Assembly (NCBI GenBank): GCA_963785065.1
Contig: CAWATX010000002.1
Span: 1,364,001 to 1,428,000, forward strand
Reading direction: 5' to 3'
DNA: 64,000 bases
DNA from: CAVSRC01 sp963785065
Lineage (GTDB): Bacteria; Pseudomonadota; Alphaproteobacteria; Rhizobiales; Kaistiaceae
The notes under the pieces are model-generated. The model did no database searches and was not told the DNA's origin. It saw only the letters and a program-made list of their open reading frames with translations. Positions 50,235 to 58,694 of the stretch are shown in pieces. Numbering within the stretch: position 1 is the stretch's first letter; each line of letters starts with the position of its first letter. A program made the translations under genes and the position numbers.

Positions 50235-50699
50235 ATGGATCTGAGCGACCTCATCACACCCGATGCCGTCGTGCCTTCGCTAAAGGCCAACAGCAAGAAG
50301 CAGGCGATCCAGGTGCTGGCCGAAAAGGCCGCCCTGATCACCGGCCGCGAGGAGCGCGAGGTCTTCGAGACGCTGGTCCAGCGCGAGAAACTGGGCTCGA
50401 CCGGGGTGGGCGGCGGCATCGCCATCCCACACGGCAAGCTCGCCGGCCTCGACCACATCTTCGGCCTGTTCGCGCGCCTGTCGAAACCGATCGATTTCGA
50501 GGCGGTCGACGACCAGCCGGTCGACCTCATCTTTCTGCTGTTGGCGCCGGAAGGCGCCGGCGCCGATCACCTGAAGGCGCTGGCGCGCGTCGCCCGCCTG
50601 CTGCGCGAGCCCGCAATGGCCGGCAAGCTGCGCGCTTCGACCGACAAGTCGGCGCTTTATTCGGTGCTCACCGAGGGCGCCACCCCGAACGCCGCCTGA
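50235..50699 (+). CDS. ptsN: Nitrogen regulatory phosphotransferase EIIA-Ntr
   Basis: 154 residues. MDLSDLITPDAVVPSLKANSKKQAIQVLAEKAA, then the phosphorylated His in GGIAIPHGKLAGLDHIF, and DHLKALARVARLLREP. PtsN receives phosphate from PtsP and PtsO-type HPr and links carbon, nitrogen and potassium status. The ATG at 50235 is chosen at the family start, with a possible GAACGAG upstream. Ends the rpoN locus. Confidence 0.94.
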   Translation: MDLSDLITPDAVVPSLKANSKKQAIQVLAEKAALITGREEREVFETLVQREKLGSTGVGGGIAIPHGKLAGLDHIFGLFARLSKPIDFEAVDDQPVDLIFLLLAPEGAGADHLKALARVARLLREPAMAGKLRASTDKSALYSVLTEGATPNAA

Positions 50700-50701
50700 G
50701 C

Positions 50702-50739
50702 GCCGGTCGCACCCTGGTTCGCCGGTCGCACCCTGGTTC
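50702..50739. repeat. Perfect 19-bp tandem duplication
   Basis: GCCGGTCGCACCCTGGTTC occurs twice without spacer (50702-50720, 50721-50739), between the ptsN stop and the DUF1150 gene stop. The second copy touches the last bases of the DUF1150 gene. It is probably a recent slippage event. Confidence 0.85.
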
Positions 50740-51007
50740 AGTGCAGGCTGACCGTCTCCAGGTCGTTCTCGAAGGCATTCAACTCCACCGCCGCGCGGCT
50801 GTCGGCGAGCATGATCGGCGTGCCGTCGGCGCCGAGCAGCGCCCACAGCTCGAGGTTCGGCACCACCCCCGGCATCTGCGGGAACAGGTCCCGCGCCTCG
50901 TCGGGGTTGAGCGGGCGAACATAGGCGATCTGTCCGTCGCCGAGCGCGGCGAAGGATTCGGCGGACATCATCCGCTTGGGGGCAGCGCTGGTGGAATCGT
51001 TGGTCAT
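50738..51007 (-). CDS. DUF1150-family protein
   Basis: 89 residues, SAESFAALGDGQIAYVRPLNPDEARDLFPQMPGV, WALLGADGTPIMLADSRAAVELNAFENDLETVSLH. The DUF1150 family is small, alphaproteobacterial, and regularly encoded beside an Hsp20 gene, as here (26 bp downstream of hsp20 on the same strand). It may take part in regulating or assisting the small heat shock protein; function unestablished. Confidence 0.88.
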   Translation of the reverse strand: MTNDSTSAAPKRMMSAESFAALGDGQIAYVRPLNPDEARDLFPQMPGVVPNLELWALLGADGTPIMLADSRAAVELNAFENDLETVSLH

Positions 51008-51033
51008 GACGCATTCACCTCCTGGGCCGGCGC

Positions 51034-51462
51034 TCAGCCGCGCCCCTTGATCTCGATTCGCCGCACGACCCGTTCCGCCCGCGGGCGGATCAGATCGACC
51101 GACAACAGGCCGTCCTTGAGATCGGCACTCACCACTTCGATCCCCTCGGCAAGGACGAAGGCTCTCTGGAACTGGCGCGCCGCAATGCCGCGATAGAGAA
51201 ATTCACGCGCCGGCTCGTCCTTCTGCCTGCCGCGGATCACCAGCTCGTTCTCCTCGATGCCGACTTCCAGTTCGTCGCGCGAGAAGCCGGCCACGGCCAG
51301 CGTGATGCGCAGCGTTTCCGCGCGCTCTGCGGTATGCGGCAGCCGTTCGATATTATAAGGGGGATAACCGTCCCCCGTCGCCTTGGACAGCCTGTCCAGG
51401 GCACGCTCAATCTCCTCGAAGCCGAGGAGCAGGGGGCTGGAGAGCGTGGCGATACGCGTCAT
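51034..51462 (-). CDS. Small heat shock protein, Hsp20/IbpA type
   Basis: 142 residues. MTRIATLSSPLLLGFEEIERAL and YPPYNIERLPHTAERAETLRITLAVAGFSRDELEVGIEENELVIRG form the alpha-crystallin domain start, ending with DGLLSVDLIRPRAERVVRRIEIKGRG (conserved G-L-L near the C-terminus; the I-x-I tail is IEI). ATP-independent holdase. The ATG at 51462, preceded by AAAGGACC, is chosen over the upstream frame. I see no clear ROSE or other RNA thermometer. Confidence 0.93.
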   Translation of the reverse strand: MTRIATLSSPLLLGFEEIERALDRLSKATGDGYPPYNIERLPHTAERAETLRITLAVAGFSRDELEVGIEENELVIRGRQKDEPAREFLYRGIAARQFQRAFVLAEGIEVVSADLKDGLLSVDLIRPRAERVVRRIEIKGRG

Positions 51463-51640
51463 GCAATGGTCCTTTCCGTAAAGCGACCTTGAACCGGACC
51501 CCGACACGGGCATCCAGCCTGCCCGCAATATGGTCACGGGATTGGAACCGTTCAAGCGCCGCCGCGGCTTGCCCACTATCCGCGGTCTTGCCATGCTTAC
51601 GCTCACTCCCAGTTACCTTTTCTCCACAAGGGAAGCATTG

Positions 51641-52561
51641 ATGCTGCGCAAGCTCGCCCTCGGGGCACTGATCCTGGTCGTGGCCGGCGCCGGTGCCTTC
51701 TGGGCGCTTACTCAGCCGCGCCTGCTCGGCCCCGGCGTCCTGCCGGTGGCCTACAAGCCGGACCTCGCCAATGGCCAGGAGATGTTCTGGGCGGGTGGCT
51801 GCGAATCCTGCCATGCCGCCGAAGGCGCCACCGGCGACGACCAGTTGAAGCTCGGCGGTGGTCAGGCGCTGAAGACCGCCTTCGGCACCTTCCACGCCCC
51901 CAACATCTCGCCCGATCCGCAACACGGCATCGGCAAATGGTCGGACCTCGATTTCGTCAATGCCATGAAGTTCGGCATTGCGCCGGGCGGCCGTCATCTC
52001 TATCCGGCCTTCCCCTACACCTCCTATCAGCGCATGCGCATCGAGGATCTCCTCGACCTCAAGGCGTTCCTCGACACGCTGCCGCCGGTGGCAAAGCCCT
52101 CGCTGCCCCACGACCTGCCCTTCCCGCTCACCATCCGGCGCGGCATCGGCCTGTGGCAGCTCCTCTATGTCGATGGCAAGACCTTCGTGCCCGACCCGAC
52201 CAAGAGCGCCGAGGTGAACCGCGGCGCCTATCTGGTCGAGGGGCCGGCCCATTGCGGCGAGTGCCACACGCCGCGCAATTTCATCGGCGGGCCGGACTTC
52301 GCCCACGCCTACGGCGGCGGTCCGGCGCCGGAGGGCAAGGGCAAGATCCCCAACATCACCTCAGATGCGACCGGGCTGGCCGACTGGTCGACGGACGACA
52401 TCGTCAATCTGCTGGCGACCGGCCTCAAGCCGAACTTCGATTCGGTCGGCAGCAGCATGGCTGCGGTGGCGCGCAATACGGCGAAGCTTTCCGACGCCGA
52501 CCGCCAGGCGATCGCCGCCTATGTCGTCGACCTGCCGGCGGTGGATTCGACGGCGAAATAG
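51641..52561 (+). CDS. Dihaem cytochrome c, membrane-anchored
   Basis: 306 residues. An N-terminal uncleaved anchor or signal (LALGALILVVAGAGAFWALTQP), then two haem c motifs: CESCH in WAGGCESCHAAEGATGD and CGECH in PAHCGECHTPRNFIGG. Met ligands are probably in AMKFGIAPGGRHLYPAFPYTSY and SSMAAVAR. The layout is that of dihaem subunits of alcohol or aldehyde dehydrogenases and related gluconate-type enzymes, but no such dehydrogenase is next door. Located in the periplasm. Confidence 0.92.
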   Translation: MLRKLALGALILVVAGAGAFWALTQPRLLGPGVLPVAYKPDLANGQEMFWAGGCESCHAAEGATGDDQLKLGGGQALKTAFGTFHAPNISPDPQHGIGKWSDLDFVNAMKFGIAPGGRHLYPAFPYTSYQRMRIEDLLDLKAFLDTLPPVAKPSLPHDLPFPLTIRRGIGLWQLLYVDGKTFVPDPTKSAEVNRGAYLVEGPAHCGECHTPRNFIGGPDFAHAYGGGPAPEGKGKIPNITSDATGLADWSTDDIVNLLATGLKPNFDSVGSSMAAVARNTAKLSDADRQAIAAYVVDLPAVDSTAK

Positions 52562-52579
52562 TCCGCATGTAGCGCCAAT

Positions 52580-52669
52580 CCTCATGGTGAGGTGCGCGCG
52601 GAACGCGCGCCTCGAACCACGAGGCCCCATCCTTCGAGGCCCGCCTTCGGCGGGCGCCTCAGGATGAGG
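52580..52669. repeat. Compound palindromic repeat, rhizobial type
   Basis: Two hairpins: 52580-52624 (CCTCATGGT arm, GCGCGC-GGAA-CGCGCGC inner stem, ACCACGAGG arm) and 52628-52666 (CATCCT ... AGGATG around CCCGCCTTCGGCGGG). The sequence with CCTCATGGTGAGG and CTCAGGATGAGG is one of the best-known intergenic repeats of Bradyrhizobiaceae-like genomes. It separates convergent genes and may help end transcription. Confidence 0.82.
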
Positions 52670-52684
52670 GCCTTTCGTTTGCCC

Positions 52685-53710
52685 CTATACCTTCTCCCAG
52701 CCGCCGGACTTCTCCGAGCGGAAGACCGCGTCGATCACCTTCATCTGCAGGATCGCGTCGTCGAGGCCGAATTCCAGCGGCTCCTTGCCCTCGATGGCGC
52801 GGGTAAAGGCCTCGGCCTCGAGCTGGTACTGGTCGGCCTTGGGCAGCTTGATCGTCTTGGCGCTTGCCCCGCCCAGTTCCTTGCCATTGTCGAGATAGAT
52901 GCGCATGGCGCCGCCCTGCGGCGCATTGAAGGGGACGGCGATCTCGATGCGCCCCTTGGTGCCCACCACGTTGACCTGCTGGAAGGGCACCGCCTGGGTG
53001 GCGACCGTGAAGGTCAGATGGCGGCCTTCGCCGAAGTCGATCAGCGCGCTGGTCGTACGGTCAGTATGGAAGACGGGATCGCGGTCGATCAGCGAGACCA
53101 CCGCCGTCGGCTCCGCGCCGAAGAAATAGCGCCCGGAGACGATCGCATAGCAGCCAATGTCATAAGCGCCGCCGCCGCCGATGTCGGCCAGGTTGCGCAC
53201 ATTGGTGGGATCGTCGTTGTAATAGCTGAAGAACACCTGCACGGCCTTGAGTGTGCCGAGCTTGCCCTTGCGCACGATCTCCCGCGCCTTGATCCACTGG
53301 GGATGGTGGCGGACCATGAAGGCCTCGGCGACGATCACGCTCTTGGCCGCCGCTTCGAGCTTCTCGGCCTCGGCGGCGGAGAGCGCGATCGGCTTCTCGC
53401 ACAGAACGTGCTTGTGCTTGCGCACCGCCTTCAGCGTCAGCGGCACATGCAGATGATTGGGCAGCGGGTTGTAGACCGCGTCGATCTCGGGGTCGTCGAG
53501 AAGCTCCTCGTAGGAGCCATAGGCGACCGGGATACCGAGCTTCTTCGCCCATTTCTTGGCCGTCGACAGCTCGCGCGAGGCGATCGCGCGCACCTCGAAC
53601 GCCTTGCTCTTCAGCATGCCGGGAATGACCTTCTCGGTGCCGATATTGGCAGTCGAGATGATCCCCCAACGGATCTTTCCGGCCTTCTTCTTCTTGCTCT
53701 GCTTGGCCAT
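52685..53710 (-). CDS. Gfo/Idh/MocA-family oxidoreductase
   Basis: 341 residues. WGIISTANIGTEKVIPGM (NAD(P)-binding), CEKPIALSAAEAEKLEAAAK (the conserved EKP) and GGGAYDIGCYAIVSGRYFFGAEP (C-terminal domain with conserved D-x-G). A sugar or inositol dehydrogenase by family; substrate not deducible. It lies beside a surface-glycan gene group on the opposite strand, so a role in sugar-nucleotide or sugar conversion is possible. Confidence 0.92.
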   Translation of the reverse strand: MAKQSKKKKAGKIRWGIISTANIGTEKVIPGMLKSKAFEVRAIASRELSTAKKWAKKLGIPVAYGSYEELLDDPEIDAVYNPLPNHLHVPLTLKAVRKHKHVLCEKPIALSAAEAEKLEAAAKSVIVAEAFMVRHHPQWIKAREIVRKGKLGTLKAVQVFFSYYNDDPTNVRNLADIGGGGAYDIGCYAIVSGRYFFGAEPTAVVSLIDRDPVFHTDRTTSALIDFGEGRHLTFTVATQAVPFQQVNVVGTKGRIEIAVPFNAPQGGAMRIYLDNGKELGGASAKTIKLPKADQYQLEAEAFTRAIEGKEPLEFGLDDAILQMKVIDAVFRSEKSGGWEKV

Positions 53711-53898
53711 GGCCTTACCGCTCCCTGATCTCGCGCCTCTTCGCCGCTAGGCAAATCCGTTCGCCTGCCATTTGGCAAGACGAAATCTCATTTTTCGAGG
53801 GTTTTCGCCCATTCCCTCGTGTCGTGCTATCACCCGGGCGAAGCCGGTGGCATCGAGGCGTGCGCCGGCGGTCAAGCGCGCAAGGGAACCGTTCGAAG

Positions 53899-54759
53899 AT
53901 GATCGTCGTTGCGCTCACCGGCGGCATCGGTAACCAGCTCTTCCAGTATGCCGCCGGCCGCGCCCTCGCCCTGCGCCTGGGGGTGCCGGTCGGCCTCGAC
54001 AAGCGCTGGTACGAAGGGCGCACCGCGCGGCACTACGCGCTCGACCGCTTCGCGATCCGTGCGGTGCCGGTCGATCCCGCTTTGTTGCCGTTCCGCGACG
54101 GCAAGATCCTCGGGCGAGTGCTGGCCGGTCGTGGCGGTCGCCTGGCGGTCTTTCGCGAGAAGGGGCTGGCCTTCGATCCCGCCGTTCACGCCCTGCCGGA
54201 TGGCACCTATCTCAGGGGCGTCTTCCAGTCGGAGCGCTATTTCGCCGACGAAGCGGCGACGCTCCGCCGCGATCTCGTCTTTGCCGATTCGCCAGACGCC
54301 CGAAACCGCGCCGTGCTCGAGGAGATCGGCGCTGGCCTCTCCGTCTCGCTCCATGTGCGCCGTGGCGACTATGTCTCCGTCCCCAAGATTGCCGGCGTCC
54401 ACGGCACCGTCGGGCTCGACTATTATGCCCGGGCGACGGCGCTGATCGCCGAGCGGGCCGGCGGCGAACTGCGCCTCTTCGTCTTTTCCGACGATCCCGT
54501 CTGGGCGGCGGAAAATCTCAGGCTCGGCTTCCCGACGCACATCCTTGACCACAATGGCGTGGCCCAGGCGAGCGAGGACATGCGCCTGATGGCCGCCTGC
54601 CGCCATCACATCCTCGCCAATTCGTCTTTCAGCTGGTGGGGCGCGTGGCTCGACCCGTCGCCGGAGAAGATCGTTGTGGCGCCGAAGCCATGGTTCCGCG
54701 ACACCGCCCTCGACGACAGCACGCTCGTGCCGGAGCGCTGGATCAGGCTCCGGGCATAG
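53899..54759 (+). CDS. Alpha-1,2-fucosyltransferase-like glycosyltransferase (GT11)
   Basis: 286 residues. GGIGNQLFQYAAGRALALRLGVPVGLD (GT11 motif), SLHVRRGDYV (nucleotide-sugar site with RRGD), LRLFVFSDDPVWAAENL and HHILANSSFSWWGAWLDPSPEKIVVAPKPWF. GT11 enzymes add fucose or another sugar to surface glycans. The ATG at 53899 is chosen at the family N-terminus. Probably acts on lipopolysaccharide or capsule with the transferases nearby. Confidence 0.93.
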   Translation: MIVVALTGGIGNQLFQYAAGRALALRLGVPVGLDKRWYEGRTARHYALDRFAIRAVPVDPALLPFRDGKILGRVLAGRGGRLAVFREKGLAFDPAVHALPDGTYLRGVFQSERYFADEAATLRRDLVFADSPDARNRAVLEEIGAGLSVSLHVRRGDYVSVPKIAGVHGTVGLDYYARATALIAERAGGELRLFVFSDDPVWAAENLRLGFPTHILDHNGVAQASEDMRLMAACRHHILANSSFSWWGAWLDPSPEKIVVAPKPWFRDTALDDSTLVPERWIRLRA

Positions 54760-54847
54760 GGTCGCCGCCGGAGCCTGGCGGCGGGCCGACCAGTTGCGGC
54801 CCTTCTGGCGGCTTGTTATCCCTGCCGTGCGTGACAGGGACGGTGCG

Positions 54848-55519
54848 ATGGCCGGCAGCAGAGGCAAGAGGCAGAAGGCGGCGGCGTCCTCCCAGCCGAC
54901 GGCGGTGATGGCGGTGCTCGCGACCATTCCGCCGGCGCTCGTCGCCATTGGCCTCCTCTTCGCCGTTCAGGCCTGGCAGGCACATTCCGGCGTGCCGTCG
55001 GTTGCCGGCGCGGAGCTCGTCGCCGAGCCCGCCAATGTCCCCGGCAGCCTCGCCTTCAAGGGCACCGTCGCTTGGCATGCCACAAGCGGCGATCACGGCC
55101 CATCGATCGTCGCCGATGTGTCGGTCCCGGTGGAGGGCACCCATGTCAGGCTCACCTTCAGCAAGAACGCCGACCAGACCATGCCGGCGAGCCACCTGAT
55201 CGAGGTCGCGGTTTCTGCATTGCCCGGCTCCCGTGCCGGTCCGATCGCCAAGATCGGCAATCTCGCGGCGCGGCCGTCGCCCGCCGCCCCGGGGACGCCG
55301 CTTGTCGCCACCGTGGTTGACGTCACCGACACGCTGTTCTGGATCGCGCTCTCCCCGCTCGCCGTCGACCAGAGCGCCAATCTGCGTCTCATCGGCGCCG
55401 CTTCGTCTTTCACCCTGCCGGTCACCTTTGCCTCCGGCGGCAGCGCCAGCATCACCTTCGACAAGGGCAAGAGCGGCGATGCGGTCGTCCGCCAGGTGCT
55501 GACGGCGTGGGGGTTGTGA
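54848..55519 (+). CDS. Hypothetical membrane-anchored periplasmic protein
   Basis: 223 residues. A Lys/Arg-rich tail, one membrane segment (AVLATIPPALVAIGLLFAVQAW), then a beta-rich domain (LAFKGTVAWHATSGDHGPSIVADVSVPVEGTHVRLTFSKNADQTMPASHLIEV, DVTDTLFWIALSPLAVDQSANLRLI, SASITFDKGKSGDAVVRQVLTAWG). This pattern is found in small uncharacterised Rhizobiales proteins sometimes beside signalling kinases. Function unknown. It converges on the ligase-like gene. Confidence 0.75.
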   Translation: MAGSRGKRQKAAASSQPTAVMAVLATIPPALVAIGLLFAVQAWQAHSGVPSVAGAELVAEPANVPGSLAFKGTVAWHATSGDHGPSIVADVSVPVEGTHVRLTFSKNADQTMPASHLIEVAVSALPGSRAGPIAKIGNLAARPSPAAPGTPLVATVVDVTDTLFWIALSPLAVDQSANLRLIGAASSFTLPVTFASGGSASITFDKGKSGDAVVRQVLTAWGL

Positions 55520-55526
55520 GCGCGGA

Positions 55527-56810
55527 TCAGGCCGCGGTCCTGGCGCGGAGCTCGGCGCCGGCGACGATGCCGACCGGCAGCCACAGAACCAGCCATTGCC
55601 AGCCTGGCGCGCTGACGATGAGCGCTGCCATGAGGCCGTACACCGTCACATAGACGGCGAGCGCCAGCGGCGCCGGCGAGGGGCCGCGCCGGCTGCCTCT
55701 CACGCCGCCGACGATCGTCGCGACAAAAAGCGCGACCAGCAGCACGGCCGCGATCGCGCCGCCGAAGACCAGCGCGGTCACGATCATGTTGTGCGGCGCC
55801 GCCAGATATTGGCCGCCGGAGAAGACCAGGACCTGGCCCTGGCGCTGGGCCCCGAAGCCGAGCAGCATATGATCCTGCGCGAGATGCCAGAAGGCGGCGA
55901 TCGACGCGGCCCAGTCGCCATAGAGCCCCGGTGCGAGGAGTACCAGAACGAGGCCGAGCACGATGACAGCGCCGGCAATCCACATCGCCGCCCGGCCGAG
56001 CTTCGGCGGCCGCACCACGACCGCAACCGCGATTGCGGCGACGACGGCGATGAGGACTGTCGGCGTCTGGGTCATCAGCAGGAGCACGGCGAGCAGGATC
56101 GCGATCGCCCAGTAGATCAGCCGCATGCCGGGCCATTCCTCGGCGTTCATGCCGGGGCCCGTGGCAATGCCGGTGAGGATGAGGCCGAGCACGGCCGCGC
56201 CGGTGTCCGGGGCCGTCCATGGCAGGATGGTGAGCCGCTCGGTGAACCAGTGCGACCCGTATTCATTGACCGCCGAATAGAGCGCCGTCACCAGCATCAC
56301 CACGCCGAGCGCCTTGAACAGCCGGTCGGCGGCGCCGGCCTCCGCCGCCATGAGATGGGCCGTGATCACCGTGAACGTTGCGACGCCGAGCGTTGCCAGC
56401 GCCAGTTCCGGCCAGCCCGCCTCGCCGATGCCGCCGGTCCACAGCGGCGTCAACACCATGAAGACAAGGAAGGCGAGCGTGGCGCGCACGGTCCAGCTCC
56501 GCGCCAGCGCCCGCAGGTCGCCGAACCCGGCGATCAGCAGCGCCGGAAAGAGCACCAGCGCCAGATACACCGCATCGACAAGGATGGGCCAGGTGGCGAC
56601 GGTGAGTGCCACAAGAAAGACGATGTGCCAGAGCCACAGGGGCGTCGCGGCGCGCGCCCATTGCCGGTAGCGCGTCCAGAAGAACCGGGGCGGCTGGTTG
56701 AGCGTCTTGCTGTCCGAGGGTGACATCTGAGCCGGCAGAATTCGGGCCATGTCGCCGGCTGGCGCCGGCTTCGCGGCCGGCAATTTGGACTTCCCCGACG
56801 CGTCCTGCAA
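55527..56810 (-). CDS. O-antigen ligase/polymerase-like membrane protein
   Basis: 427 residues, about ten membrane segments, with a periplasmic loop around SHWFTERLTILPWTAPD and a second motif APHNMIVTALVFGG, which resembles the conserved H-N segment of Wzy/WaaL-type proteins; FWHLAQDHMLLGFGAQRQG precedes it. It would join or polymerise surface polysaccharide. Start could be one of several Met in the first 30 residues. It lies among glycosyltransferase genes on the same strand. Confidence 0.82.
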   Translation of the reverse strand: MQDASGKSKLPAAKPAPAGDMARILPAQMSPSDSKTLNQPPRFFWTRYRQWARAATPLWLWHIVFLVALTVATWPILVDAVYLALVLFPALLIAGFGDLRALARSWTVRATLAFLVFMVLTPLWTGGIGEAGWPELALATLGVATFTVITAHLMAAEAGAADRLFKALGVVMLVTALYSAVNEYGSHWFTERLTILPWTAPDTGAAVLGLILTGIATGPGMNAEEWPGMRLIYWAIAILLAVLLLMTQTPTVLIAVVAAIAVAVVVRPPKLGRAAMWIAGAVIVLGLVLVLLAPGLYGDWAASIAAFWHLAQDHMLLGFGAQRQGQVLVFSGGQYLAAPHNMIVTALVFGGAIAAVLLVALFVATIVGGVRGSRRGPSPAPLALAVYVTVYGLMAALIVSAPGWQWLVLWLPVGIVAGAELRARTAA

Positions 56811-56837
56811 CCGCTGCTACGGCTGCCGGCGGCAGCC

Positions 56838-57650
56838 TCAGCCCTCGCCGGGGGACCGTTCGAAGGCAATGAAGCGATAGCTGCGCCCCGGCCGGCAGCG
56901 GTCGACCAGCCGCTTGATGCGCGTCAGCCCCTTGATCCCCAGCCACCGGAGGCTGGCATCCGGCCGATGCCGGAAGACTGTGCCCCGTCCGCGCGCCTCC
57001 TGGGTCCACACCGTCGTCGCGTTGGCGGCGCTGGTGCCCGCGGGATCGAGGATCGCCGCCTGCACCGCGGCGCCCGGAACCAGCTGATGTACCCTGAGCA
57101 TCGGGAAGAGCGGCGACAGCGGATGGAACAGCATCTGGTCGGCAGCGCCGGGGGTGCCATGGTCAAGCAGCGCCCGCGCACAGTCGCGGTGGATCACATA
57201 GCCCGCGACGCCCCCGTGCCACGACCACATACGATGGATCGCCCGCCCTGGCACGAGCGGCACCCCCGTCTTGTCGACCACCACGCGCCTGAGCGTCGTC
57301 TCGATGCGTACGATCCCGGCATCCGGGTCGCGCGCCGCGATCGCCGCCAGCACATCGTTGATGTCGTCCGCCAGCCGCACATCGTCCTCGAAGACGGCCG
57401 TCCAGCGGTCGCTGCCGTCGACGGCCATCTGCCAGGCTCGACGATGGCTCAGATAGTTGGCAACTAGGCCCGATTTGATCGGATGGAACACGAAGCGCGG
57501 GTCGATGACCGCCGCGATCTCCTGCTCCGATAGGGCCTGCCCGTCGATTGCCGGCAGCCGCTCGAAGGTAAGGCCGCAGCGTTTCGCCTCGGCGCGGAAC
57601 TCGTTGAGCCGTTCCGGCGAACGGTCGAGATTGATGAGGAGCACGCGCAT
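56838..57650 (-). CDS. Glycosyltransferase family 25 (LPS biosynthesis type)
   Basis: 270 residues. MRVLLINLDRSPERLNEFRAEAKRCGLTFERLPAIDG, LVANYLSHRRAWQMAV and WTAVFEDDVRLADDINDVL with the conserved EDD are the marks of GT25. These enzymes add galactose or glucose residues to lipooligosaccharide. TGATG overlap with the upstream transferase gene (57650) shows coupling. Confidence 0.92.
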   Translation of the reverse strand: MRVLLINLDRSPERLNEFRAEAKRCGLTFERLPAIDGQALSEQEIAAVIDPRFVFHPIKSGLVANYLSHRRAWQMAVDGSDRWTAVFEDDVRLADDINDVLAAIAARDPDAGIVRIETTLRRVVVDKTGVPLVPGRAIHRMWSWHGGVAGYVIHRDCARALLDHGTPGAADQMLFHPLSPLFPMLRVHQLVPGAAVQAAILDPAGTSAANATTVWTQEARGRGTVFRHRPDASLRWLGIKGLTRIKRLVDRCRPGRSYRFIAFERSPGEG

Positions 57651-58675
57651 CAGACGATCCCTGTCAGGAATTCCGGCGCGACGGTGCGCTTGAGCGCTGC
57701 CTCGAGGCTTTCGTCCGCGAAATCGCGGAGCAGCGCCTCGGCCCGGTCGCGCAGGATGCGCTGCTTCTCGTTCGCCAGCGCCGCCGCCCGCATCGCCAGT
57801 CCTGGCCGCTGGCTGTCGCGCAGGTCCTTCAAGCTCAGCACCGCGCCCTCGCTCTCCAGCCGCTGCTTGCGCCTGGCGAAGCGGCTATCGGGATTGTCCT
57901 CCAGATCGTAATTGGCGAAGCCGAGTCCGGTCTTCAGATATTTGAGGTGCCAGTAGAGGAAGCCGGAGAAGCGGCGCCGGCCGGTCGGGCGCGGCACCTC
58001 CTCGAAGCGCCGGTCATGGGTGAAGACGGTTCTGTCGGTGACGTCGAAGAAGCCGATATCACCGCTCCCCGACAGCGGGTCCTGCCTGGGGATGGCGAGG
58101 TCGCCGGCGCGCCCCCGGATCAGGTTGATGCCGGAAAAGCTGAACATGTCGTCGCCGGCGCCGCCTGCCTTGCGCAGGTCTGCGACCACCCGGCCGATTG
58201 CATCGGGAATCGCCAGATGGTCGTCGTCGAGCTTGGTGACGGTGCGTGTCGTCGTCATGGCGAGCGCGAAGTTCGAATAGTTGACCATGCTCCTTGGCGA
58301 ATCGGGGGGCGTCGCCGCGTGGCCCTTGGTGCCCGGGGAAAAGACCGGTTCGGCGTAGCGGAAGACGCGCAGCTTTTCGCCATGGGCCTGTTGCAGGCGG
58401 GCGAGGACCTCCGGCGTCGCGTCGGTGCACTGGTTATGGACGGCGACGATCTCGTCGAAGAAGCCGATATGGCTGAGGATCGTGCGCTCGAGGAAATCGG
58501 CGCCGTTGCGGATGCGCATAAAGGCTGAGATGCCCGCCCGGCGTGCGTCCGCCATGAGGTCGTGAGGTCGAAAGGAATAGCCGGAGACGGTTTCGGTCAC
58601 ATCATGCCAACGAAGGTGGTTTCGCTGGGCCGAACCTAGAGCCTTTGGTAGCCAGATGGAATCATTCCGACGCAC
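57650..58675 (-). CDS. Glycosyltransferase family 2-like protein
   Basis: 341 residues. GISAFMRIRNGADFLERTILSHIGFFDEIVAVHNQCTDATPEVLARL is typical of a GT2 nucleotide-sugar domain, followed by TVTKLDDDHLAIPDAIGRVV where DDD is the metal-binding motif. The C-terminal 150 residues include a WHLKYLKTGLGFANYDLED segment and a long charged helix. A GTG at 58600 is an alternative start. First gene of the minus-strand glycan group; the next gene overlaps its stop. Confidence 0.87.
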   Translation of the reverse strand: MRRNDSIWLPKALGSAQRNHLRWHDVTETVSGYSFRPHDLMADARRAGISAFMRIRNGADFLERTILSHIGFFDEIVAVHNQCTDATPEVLARLQQAHGEKLRVFRYAEPVFSPGTKGHAATPPDSPRSMVNYSNFALAMTTTRTVTKLDDDHLAIPDAIGRVVADLRKAGGAGDDMFSFSGINLIRGRAGDLAIPRQDPLSGSGDIGFFDVTDRTVFTHDRRFEEVPRPTGRRRFSGFLYWHLKYLKTGLGFANYDLEDNPDSRFARRKQRLESEGAVLSLKDLRDSQRPGLAMRAAALANEKQRILRDRAEALLRDFADESLEAALKRTVAPEFLTGIV

Positions 58676-58694
58676 GTCCCTTCGCGTTTCCGAG

